The position numbers and the translations under genes were made by a program. A stretch of DNA of 64,000 nucleotides from Schistosoma haematobium (lineage: Eukaryota > Platyhelminthes > Trematoda > Strigeidida > Schistosomatidae), in NCBI RefSeq assembly GCF_000699445.3, contig NC_067199.1, forward strand, positions 35,138,902 to 35,202,901, read 5' to 3'. Below the pieces are notes generated by a model. That model worked only from the letters and a program-made list of their open reading frames with translations, did no database searches and was not told the DNA's origin. Below are positions 12,827 through 21,448 of this stretch, in pieces (within the stretch, counting starts at the first letter, position 1; each line of letters begins with the position of its first letter).

Positions 12827-13604
12827 CTAGTTTTTGTGTCTAAAATAGTAATCGATGGCAGTAGAAAATATTGAGAAACCGGCAGCTCCCAAAAGACCAG
12901 CTTGTAAACCAGCTAGTAAAATTTAAATGAGTATCACATATACACAAAATTACCTCGAAAACCTATCCCACCACCGACGATTGCACCCGACAATGTACTG
13001 TTCAGAAGATCACTCTTGCCACGGTACTAAAAAACCAATGTCACAAAGCCATAACATAGCTTACACTCTCAAGAGCACATTCAGTACCAGCGAAAAGTGT
13101 CCCAATCACAGCAAAACTCTTGGCATGTGATAATGAACGGGAATACATTTCCTTCATAACTTGACGAGTAGTTGGAATTTCCGCACCATGTACTGTGCTC
13201 ATTGGGTCCACACTGGCCGAAAACAACCCAAAGATACCGCCCAAAACAAAACCTATATATTTATTTAGTGGTTATTTGAAGTTGAATGAACCTCCAAAGC
13301 AGCTTAACAGAGCTTTAAATGGACAACTGTCCATTACCCGGCGCACCATTAATTCTTCATTTGGTGGCAAAGGAAAAGTTAGTAATTTCATGCGAATCAA
13401 CTTTTCAGGATCAGAAAAGATGTGATTACCAATCGTCCTTTTTAAGGATGATGGATCATCACCATGTAATGCAGCGTTCAGTTCTTTTGAAAAATTAACG
13501 TAGCGAATTCGATCCGCATCTGAAAGGTTTAAGTAGTCCTTATAACGCTCAGAGAGAAGTTCTCGTATCGATTTTTCTTCGGCTTGTTGAATTTCTGCTG
13601 ACAT
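12827..13604 (-). CDS. TIMM22: Mitochondrial import inner membrane translocase Tim22, complete
   Basis: Four minus-strand exons: 13604-13292, 13252-13065, 13026-12954 and 12912-12827, giving 219 residues and a TAG stop at 12829-12827. Introns are 39, 38 and 41 bp, all GT-AG; the first donor, GTTCAT, is weak. Phases 1-0-1 match across the joins. Family hallmarks of Tim17/Tim22/Tim23 proteins are present: Gly-rich GGIFGLFSASVD, a helix with SHAKSFAVIGTLFAGTECALES, then YRGKSD, GAIVGGGIGFR and a final AGLQAGLLGAAGFSIFSTAI. The Cys in SCFGG and the one in GTECALES may be the pair that forms the Tim22 disulfide. Tim22 forms the channel of the TIM22 complex, which inserts carrier proteins into the inner membrane. 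The start ATG at 13604 is preferred over the upstream open sequence because it begins the conserved N-terminal exon. Cactin follows 115 bp downstream on the same strand. Confidence 0.95.
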
Positions 13605-15813
13605 CCTAAGAAGAAAATACGCGAGATCCACACAAGCTGATAACCTTTACATTGAGATTTTTACTCAGAGCGACTTAAAAATAGAAAACTCAACAAAACA
13701 TTCAGTTATCTTTGTTGGTGCATATAAAAAACGCTTGTATGTAGCAAAAGACCGAAGGTCAGAGATGATTATTTGCAGATTCAAAGGGTTATCATTGATA
13801 TCACAGGAAAAAACGTACAATCACTAACATCAAACACAAAGCCCGTGTTTTGAAAGAAGCTAGAGAGAAGTTGGTATAAGCCGATTCTCCATAGAATGAA
13901 ATTTCACGTTATGATTTCTTAAGAACGCACTTCGGGATGATAAAGTTATATCCTCGTAGTTTTAGCGATGTACTTTTTAATGAACTATTTGAAATCCCAT
14001 AATCTAAGTTATGAAAATCGGCTTTAACTGTTTTATTTGGATTTAAATTTGGCTGGTCTTCGGCGTAGCTTGAGACGCCAAGGTGTATTTAACATGGTAA
14101 TTTATAAAAATTCAGGCCTATCGTTAATGAACTAATAGCATTCCTGAAACATTTGTTGTATGTTAAATCAATTTGAGTAAATAAACAACAATGAGGTAAG
14201 TCATATTCGGGAGAATACATGTTCCTAAAAACAACCCAATGTCAATTTCCTACTCAGTTCGACTTATTTTTAATTAACAGTTTACGATGAAGTGACTTGC
14301 TAGCAATGTTTATTAATGCCACGATTAATAACAGATGGATTATACTAAGGATGAATCTGGGTGACGTTTTTCTGAAAAAGCGACGTCTGTCAGTGAGTTG
14401 GTTTGGAAAGACAGCTATCTCAGTCGTTTAAAGTTTGCATCGTAGACCGTAGTTTAGATCCAGCTTCAATATCTGTATGTTATCACAGGTTTCTACACTA
14501 AACACAGCCCAAAGCCGAGTATGTGAAACCTTACTTATTTAGCGTGTTGCAAAAAGTTGAGATGCCTGGTAAGATGATAACTCTATCATAAAACGAAAAT
14601 CAGCAAACTTATTAACTTCTCTAATGCTTATATGAAAAACATTGTTCGCTAAGATTCTTGCTTTTTATGCTAGATTCCTCAGTTCAATGCTACTAACTCT
14701 AAACCATAACCCACGGACACCAACGAAGTCAAAATGTTCGGTAAAGGTATGTCTAGGGGATGCCTTAGATAAAGGAAGATAACTAATCTCTTCCTCTACA
14801 TAATGAAACGCACTTTCGCCAAGTTTCCGGTTGTATTCTACATCATTATTTTGATAGACCCACTATGTATTATAAGCAGATACGAGCAAACAGGCACAAC
14901 GCATGATGATAATAGCCAATACATAATCAACGGGATATTCAACGTACTTTGAAAAGTCTGAAAATGAACCAAATGAACAATTTAAAAGGAAACACAGCTT
15001 TTTCAATGCTGATAGCCCCTACATAAAACCAGTTTCATCTATCTTTTCGAGAAACGTAGAAGGGAGATTGTGTGCGACGAGACTATGATTAATAGACGAA
15101 CCAATCAGATTTGCGATTTCCGCGCGGAATTCTTTATCCTTTTGGCTAAATAGCGTCTTGGCACTTTAGCTGGTGTCAGTTCGTGATGGAAACCTTGGAT
15201 CTAATCTCTATCCATAACCGTCAACCATAAAACACAATCCTTATCCTTCACACAGGTTTAAAATCCTCTTTATCCCTAATCAGTAGGTGGACATTCTCAA
15301 GGCCACTTTAGCGTCGTTCATAGGTTATCCATAAATTATGTTTTCACCGTGAAACCTCTGAAAATACAAAAATACTTATTTACTCTAGATATATCCTAGA
15401 GAGGTTGCAATGTTCAACTATGGGAAGTTATGCATCCAATACCTTGCTTATATCTAAGTTACACTGGTTACGAAAATTGCGCTTGTTCCAGCGGTAGTGT
15501 ATTCTCCAATATCTTTGTCACGAGCTTGTAAAAACCAGTTGATTTCCTTACACTCCCTTCCTGTTGTTTCAGTACCGTTCCATGTATTCAGTAATTTCCA
15601 ATGGATGTTAGTTTAGCCACTCGACTGCACTAACGCGCTCTATTTAAAAATGACAGTTGTATTTTTCCTCGCTGAGTAAATTTCTTTGTTTTGATCGTTT
15701 ATTACGTATCAAGACTACTGTTTTCACTTTAATTGAATTTATTTCAGTTAAAGTATTCGACTAGAGTATCGTTTTTACTGTTCTCTCAATTAATTTTGTC
15801 ATTGGTACTCTTG
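13605..15813. other. TIMM22 upstream region, no gene seen
   Basis: AT-rich sequence between the TIMM22 start and the gypsy insertion. No convincing exon, RNA gene or recognised repeat was found. The first few hundred bases should hold the promoter of the TIMM22 transcription unit, but no distinct core element is evident. Confidence 0.4.
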
Positions 15814-15817
15814 AGTA

Positions 15818-16353
15818 TGTGGAGATAGACCTGACAACCTTATTTTGTAAATAGTTTTCAATGTTATTTCTATTTGTTTTGTCAATTTTTCACTGTATGT
15901 ACATTTATCATTAAATGACTGTACGTGTTGTTTTAGTCAACGACCTTGAACACTTTTTCCGTTGTAATTCTAACATAGCGTGACACACATTTTCGGTTGT
16001 TCACAAATACACTATTACGCACATACCCATTGTTCTATTCTCGCTCGTTACCAAGTCAATTGCGTTCTAAACTGGATATTATCCTCATTTCAGACTGCAG
16101 TGTCATTCCCTTTATATCCTACATCAAAGAAACTTATTGGCGTCATATTTACCTCTGTGGAATTATTATGCATTTATAATTGTGGATTTTTGAGACCAAA
16201 ACTCAACAGAACACGCAACGACTAGCCGATTTAAGTAACGTCCCTAATTTGTTATTGCATTTGTAACATTTAACTTGTAAATATTAATATTACTATTGAT
16301 TGCTATTAACTTTGTTGATACTTTTGCGTTTATATATTGTTTGGTCCACCACA
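15818..16353 (+). repeat. 5-prime LTR of the gypsy element
   Basis: 536 bp, beginning TGTGGAGATAGACC and ending GGTCCACCACA. It is repeated almost perfectly at the right end of the element. Confidence 0.95.
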
Positions 16354-16462
16354 ATTATTCGGTGAGCCTCGATTATTTTTTTATAGACATTTACTATATA
16401 TATCTACATAATTTTTTTATTATTATTAATCGGCACGACACCATATTTTTGTTTTTGTCATT
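16354..16462 (+). promoter_or_regulatory. Gypsy leader with possible primer-binding site
   Basis: The leader follows the LTR. CGGTGAGCCTCGA at 16360-16372 resembles the complement of a tRNA-Trp 3-prime end as I recall it (tRNA-Trp priming is reported for the CsRn1 clade), but it starts seven bases inside and has mismatches. T-rich sequence fills the rest up to the gag ATG at 16463. Confidence 0.35.
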
Positions 16463-17359
16463 ATGAACTCTCCGGGTAAACTTATTGATATTGATAGTTT
16501 ACCGACCAACCTTCTAAACTCTCCACAACCAGAGGATAATGTTTTAAACTCAATCAACGCTATCTCGGAACTAAGATTACCAACGTACGGTGTTAATAAT
16601 CCCAGGATCTGGTTTGCACAGGTTGAGGCATTATTTTTGTCGAGAGGTATACGCTCGCAAGCGACAAAATATGCATACATCGTTGGAGCATTACCCATAG
16701 AAGTGGCAGCAGAAGTCGGAGACCTGATAGATAACGTACCAGAAGCGGACCCATATGACAAAATAAAAGCCGCAGTAATCCACCGTACTTCGCAGTCTGA
16801 TGAAAAACGCTTACAGCAACTACTCACCGCATGCGAGTTAGGGGACAAAAGACCTTCACAGTTGCTTAGACATATGAGACAACTAGCAGGTTCATGCAAG
16901 TTAGACGAAGCATTACTTAAGCAGATGTGGTCACAAAGGTTACCTTATAGCGTCAGACAAATTCTCAGCGTACCAGGAGCCTCTGTCAGTCTTGATGATT
17001 TAGCAGACATGGCCGATAAGATAATAGAAATATATTCCGATAGTCGGGGAATTAACGCTGTACAACCCGCTAGTAGAGATGCTATGAACCCTACTCTTGA
17101 CATGCAGCAACAAATGGCACACTTAACACGGCAGCTAGCATCACTGCAGACGACTATCTCCACCATCCATTCTCGACGCCCCAGATCTAGGTCCAGAAGG
17201 AGATCAGTATCCAGACATCGTCTTAGGTCACCTAAGCGGGCAGCCGGAATTTGTTGGTATCATTCGAATTATGGTGAGAAAGCACGTCGTTGCACAAAAC
17301 CGTGCAACTTCACGGCAAGCAAGCCAGACCATCAGGGAAACGAAGTGGCCAGACAGTAA
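16463..17359 (+). CDS. gag: Gypsy Gag polyprotein with CHCC zinc knuckle
   Basis: 298 residues, uninterrupted. It packages the element RNA into virus-like particles. The middle (about residues 45-190) resembles retrotransposon capsid helices, including WFAQVEALF near the start and a SQSDEKRLQQLL stretch. An Arg/Ser-rich basic segment (residues about 238-258) precedes the zinc knuckle Cys264-x2-His267-x9-Cys277-x3-Cys281. That is the CHCC form of the CsRn1 clade, not the common CCHC. The end of the frame overlaps the protease frame for about 80 bases, with a slippery site at 17335. Confidence 0.9.
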   Translation: MNSPGKLIDIDSLPTNLLNSPQPEDNVLNSINAISELRLPTYGVNNPRIWFAQVEALFLSRGIRSQATKYAYIVGALPIEVAAEVGDLIDNVPEADPYDKIKAAVIHRTSQSDEKRLQQLLTACELGDKRPSQLLRHMRQLAGSCKLDEALLKQMWSQRLPYSVRQILSVPGASVSLDDLADMADKIIEIYSDSRGINAVQPASRDAMNPTLDMQQQMAHLTRQLASLQTTISTIHSRRPRSRSRRRSVSRHRLRSPKRAAGICWYHSNYGEKARRCTKPCNFTASKPDHQGNEVARQ

Positions 17360-17847
17360 TAGCGGCAGCTGTTACTGGCCAACATGTCAGCCGCCTCTTC
17401 CACATCAGGGATCGTATTTCTGGCTCAGACTTTTTAGTCGATACGGGAGCAGAAATCAGCATCATCCCACTCCATCTCTCACGCAGACAACATACGACAA
17501 GCACTAAATTGTCCTTGGTAGCGGCTAACGAATCAGTTATCAAAACTTATGGAGAACAATCTCTTATATTAGATCTCGGGCTCCGTAGAAGATTCACATG
17601 GGTATTCATAGTTGCTCAAGTCAAACGACCCATCCTCGGGGCCGATTTTCTTAGTGCGTACAACCTGTTAGTTGATATGACCAACAAGAGATTAATCGAC
17701 GTAAACACACGTTTACAGGTAAATGGTACACTCTCCAACGACAACGAGATTGTAGTGGCATTGGACCATAACCACACAATCTTCAAAGCTGAACACAAGA
17801 CTACTCAGAAAATAGATATTCAATATTTAGCACGGAGAAATACCTAA
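17278..17847 (+). CDS. pol: Gypsy protease and start of pol, truncated by nested insertion
   Basis: This frame opens after a TGA at 17275-17277 and is reached from gag by -1 frameshifting; no ATG is needed. It carries the aspartic protease active site DTGA (Asp at 17440) in LVDTGAEISII, and a later GADFLSAYNLLVD block typical of the second half of retroelement proteases. Element-derived coding ends at 17750. The last 32 or so codons to the stop at 17845-17847 are read from the LTR of the nested element and are not original. The pol frame resumes at 21449 beyond the insertion. Confidence 0.85.
   Translation, partial: ESTSLHKTVQLHGKQARPSGKRSGQTVIAAAVTGQHVSRLFHIRDRISGSDFLVDTGAEISIIPLHLSRRQHTTSTKLSLVAANESVIKTYGEQSLILDLGLRRRFTWVFIVAQVKRPILGADFLSAYNLLVDMTNKRLIDVNTRLQVNGTLSNDNEIVVALDHNHTIFKAEHKTTQKIDIQYLARRNT
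17335..17341 (+). promoter_or_regulatory. -1 ribosomal frameshift site GGGAAAC
   Basis: The heptamer reads G GGA AAC in the gag frame, an exact X XXY YYZ slippery sequence. It lies in the gag-protease overlap (17278-17359), 15 bases before the gag stop TAA. A one-base backward slip here enters the protease frame. I did not find an obvious downstream pseudoknot by eye. Confidence 0.65.
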
Positions 17848-18164
17848 CAATGGAGAAGGCGCGGAGAAGGAATTGAATGGACTGGGTTTGATCGGATGGC
17901 ATGGCTCGTCCATGCAGGCGTGGTCCATCTCAATGTTACTTTATATCTTCTATTCATATTAAATATATTGTTCTTTCTCTAGCCTAACCTTGTTCTACAT
18001 CATGTATTGGTAATTGATACGATACAGTGAGTTGGTGTAGTCGATGGTGTGACTTCCACGTAAGATCTTATAGATTAGGCAGTTATATCATGACAAATCT
18101 ACAAATTTAGGATTAGGTCTATTATTAGAGCAGTACTAATATCATAGTAGACCATAATTCTACA
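17751..18164 (+). repeat. Left LTR of the nested element
   Basis: 414 bp direct terminal repeat, TG...CA ended, identical to the copy at 21031-21444. Confidence 0.93.
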
Positions 18165-18165
18165 T

Positions 18166-18178
18166 TGGTAAGCCCGAC
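18166..18178 (+). promoter_or_regulatory. Candidate primer-binding site of nested element
   Basis: TGGTAAGCCCGAC starts one base after the left LTR. TGG is the expected complement of a tRNA CCA end, and the rest resembles the 3-prime part of eukaryotic tRNA-Trp as I recall it, with two mismatches. This needs checking against schistosome tRNAs. Confidence 0.5.
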
Positions 18179-20722
18179 TAGAGAAACGCAACCTAATATT
18201 GTTAATCTTACTTCCATTCTAAATTCTTGATCTATTTTGTATTTATGTTACCCCAATATTCTAACAGTCCTGATTAATGCTCACATGTATTATGGTAATG
18301 TTATATTGATTAGTTCTCATGACATACTAGCTCAATCGACAATAAAAACTGGTCGTCTATATTAACTAATTAGCTTTGATGGTTCGTTAACAAGCTTTAA
18401 TAGCATTTACATGCTTCAGCGACATAGACTTGTTTAAGCACCAAGCTCTAGCAAATATGACCTGTAAATAACGCAAATATACATTGACTAACAATGTAGC
18501 AAGAACTAAATAGTTACCTGGATCTAATATTCAGTGTTCCTTATCTTATCACCTCATCCTGTTTCAAACTATGCACTATCCTGTAATATCTTTTCTTCCG
18601 ACCACTGCCTGCCTAATTTCAAATTTTCGAGTTCCATTGCCAAACAACAAGGATGACACTTCTCTAAAAACATACGGTGAGTTTCAGCCATAAGTTTTCT
18701 GCAATCATAAGGTCATTTTAGATGGCTCGTTCAATGGTGACCGCACAATTATCTGGATTCATCCGGTTGTTCTGATCCGAGCGAGTGGCAAAAACGTCAA
18801 CAACATCAAGGACTATGGAATTAATTGCCATACTGCATGTTTTATTCTGGATACTTTTGGATCATTACTACTCACGAATGGCGTTATATATATGTCGTCC
18901 ACTGGATAATATAATTTTCAAAAATAATCCAGGCGAGTTCAACTATTTTACTTAACGATTTTTTGTACTTAACATGTATATGCTTTCCAGTTGCTTTTGC
19001 CACATATTTGTAAGTGTCCCTAGGCTAAATGCAGTAACTTCTTATGGAATGTTTATAACGCGTTACATTCTTGCCTGAAGTTTCATAAGCAGTCTTGACT
19101 TTAAAATTACTTTTCCTGGTCATGTTCATTATTTTTAAATTTTTATATACGTCAACAACCTGCATGTTAACCTGGCCCGTACATACGTTACACTATATCT
19201 TCATATCTTTTGAATTTAGAAATCATCTGAATCGCCTTTAACATTTATCAATAAACCCATCATAGTCGTTGTTGCTAATCGTATTTGGGTTTATGGATTG
19301 GTTTATCATATTAGCAGCCTAAAATGCAAACATAGTTTAGATAATAAGATTAAAAACTTAGGTACTATCAACTGCACTAGTAAAATAACTAAATCCCTAG
19401 GTAGCTGTTGGCTAAATAAACGTTTAAAATCAAAACTCCGTAGCCTACTAGAATTAACACTAAACGAATCTTTCTGATATAAAATTTATAATTAAATTAG
19501 GCGTCTCGGATTCTTTAACGTTACAAATTTCTGATAATTTCGAATCACCTAAAGCAACAATACCTATTTTTCCACTGACTAATCCTCATTCAACACTATA
19601 ACTAGTTAAACATAATAGTTTCAGGATATCGTCATAAAGCATTGTCATGACTTGACAATCACGTAATATGATTGATAAAATTAATGAAACTATTAACAAA
19701 ATCGATCAGCAAATTGACTTATAATTATCACTAGTGTTGTTTTTCTTTTATCTTCATCCATCACAGATGATTACAGTATGTTTCTCTATCAGTTGTTCAT
19801 TCAGTAAATATCTCAAAACCTTGTCAGTCTAATTGATGGTTTAGCGACACAATCATGCATGCAAATAATCAGTATAAGCAGTCGAGCAAATCTCCTGCAA
19901 ACTGAAAACGTCAATGTCGAATTTACCACAACACTGACTAAGGTTCAAGCCATTATCATAGACATGAGTTGGGAGTGTACTCCCCTTGGTTACAACTTAT
20001 GTACTCCCTGATAATCACATAAGCATCACTCACTATTAATCATCTTGTAAAAACTTATTTAGCTAAATACATCTTGCAGCACCACATCACTTCGTAATAT
20101 GACACATAGGCTTGACTGATTTCAATAACCTATAACCACTATATCTCAATTAAACCGTATTCCGCCTTATGATAAATTGCATACTTGCAACTAACTTGTA
20201 TGCCCAATCAGCCGGCAAGTATAAATACAAATAAATAGTCTATCGCAGATCAGAACATTGAGTCTAGAGCATGTCTCTTACGAATACACTCATGTTTAAC
20301 GATTTGTTCCTAGCTATCTGTCCAAAATTCATATAATCATCACTCACGTATTTAAATTTTGTTTTGATGAACATTCATGTGTATTAGTAGTATTACTAAA
20401 TCCTATCACGGCCAAGTAAAAATGAGGTTGAGAAAATCTCCCCGTAACTAAATAAACCGTATCAAACTAACTGGAACACTAGTTGGAATTCTTCTCCACG
20501 GTATACTTCTGTTCCTTCAGTTAGCCTACTAATACAAATGCAATTGGAATTCAACTCATATGGACAACTTACCGGCATAATCGTTATTTGATTTCATAAT
20601 TTAAACCAAAACTAATACCAATATTAACATTTCTACAATATTCATCACTTTACTATTTCTAAACACAAAATACTTACTACCTATACGTTAAGTTATTAAC
20701 CAACGGCTATTAACACGCATCG

Positions 20723-20726
<4 letters not shown>

Positions 20727-20780
<54 letters not shown>
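20727..20780 (+). repeat. (TTA)n microsatellite
   Basis: About 18 uninterrupted TTA units inside the nested element. Confidence 0.95.
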
Positions 20781-21030
20781 GTAACCCCATTTTTGATAGC
20801 TCAAATAATCTTCACCCAAATTTTCATTTCAAGCATGTTAAGCATGAAGGCAGATATTTTAAAATTATTACATGTATTTCCCGACCAGATGCTGCTGCTT
20901 TCTTTTTGATTCATCTTTCAGCTTACCAATACCCGGAGGATTCTTATTATCCTTGGTAACCTCCAGCGCGCGACGATCCCATCCAATTTGGTATCGAACC
21001 AACATCACGTTGATTCTGGTGGGAGAGTAG

Positions 21031-21444
21031 TGTAGTGGCATTGGACCATAACCACACAATCTTCAAAGCTGAACACAAGACTACTCAGAAAATAGATATT
21101 CAATATTTAGCACGGAGAAATACCTAACAATGGAGAAGGCGCGGAGAAGGAATTGAATGGACTGGGTTTGATCGGATGGCATGGCTCGTCCATGCAGGCG
21201 TGGTCCATCTCAATGTTACTTTATATCTTCTATTCATATTAAATATATTGTTCTTTCTCTAGCCTAACCTTGTTCTACATCATGTATTGGTAATTGATAC
21301 GATACAGTGAGTTGGTGTAGTCGATGGTGTGACTTCCACGTAAGATCTTATAGATTAGGCAGTTATATCATGACAAATCTACAAATTTAGGATTAGGTCT
21401 ATTATTAGAGCAGTACTAATATCATAGTAGACCATAATTCTACA
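21031..21444 (+). repeat. Right LTR of the nested element
   Basis: Matches 17751-18164 base for base as far as I could compare. The purine stretch GGTGGGAGAGTAG directly before it is a plausible polypurine tract. Confidence 0.93.
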
Positions 21445-21448
21445 AGAT

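Larger units (their letters stand above)
18165..21030 (+). other. Non-coding interior of the nested LTR element
   Basis: About 2.9 kb of AT-rich sequence without an open frame that matches a known protein. It includes a (TTA)n microsatellite at 20727-20780. A segment near 20500-20570 looks related to sequence near 31235-31295. Confidence 0.75.
17751..21444 (+). mobile_element. Nested non-autonomous LTR retrotransposon (LARD-like)
   Basis: 3694 bp bounded by direct repeats 17751-18164 and 21031-21444 (414 bp, no differences seen by eye), each starting TGTAGTGG and ending TTCTACA. The flanks carry a 4-bp target duplication AGAT (17747-17750 and 21445-21448). The 2866-bp interior has no retroelement domain, and its few short open frames look random. 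It has a candidate primer-binding site just after the left LTR and a purine stretch GGTGGGAGAG just before the right LTR. A long non-coding interior fits a large retrotransposon derivative that must be mobilised by another element. Identical LTRs show it is younger than, or about as young as, the gypsy host. Confidence 0.9.

Noticed and set aside
15980..16225. 81-aa plus-strand open frame, repeated at 24890
   Set aside because: Inside the LTRs, repeated only because the LTRs are repeated; no protein features.
16426..16899. 157-aa minus-strand open frame
   Set aside because: Lies entirely antisense to the well-supported gypsy gag.
20868..21059. 63-aa minus-strand frame in the nested element
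   Set aside because: Random frame crossing into the LTR; no similarity to retroelement proteins.
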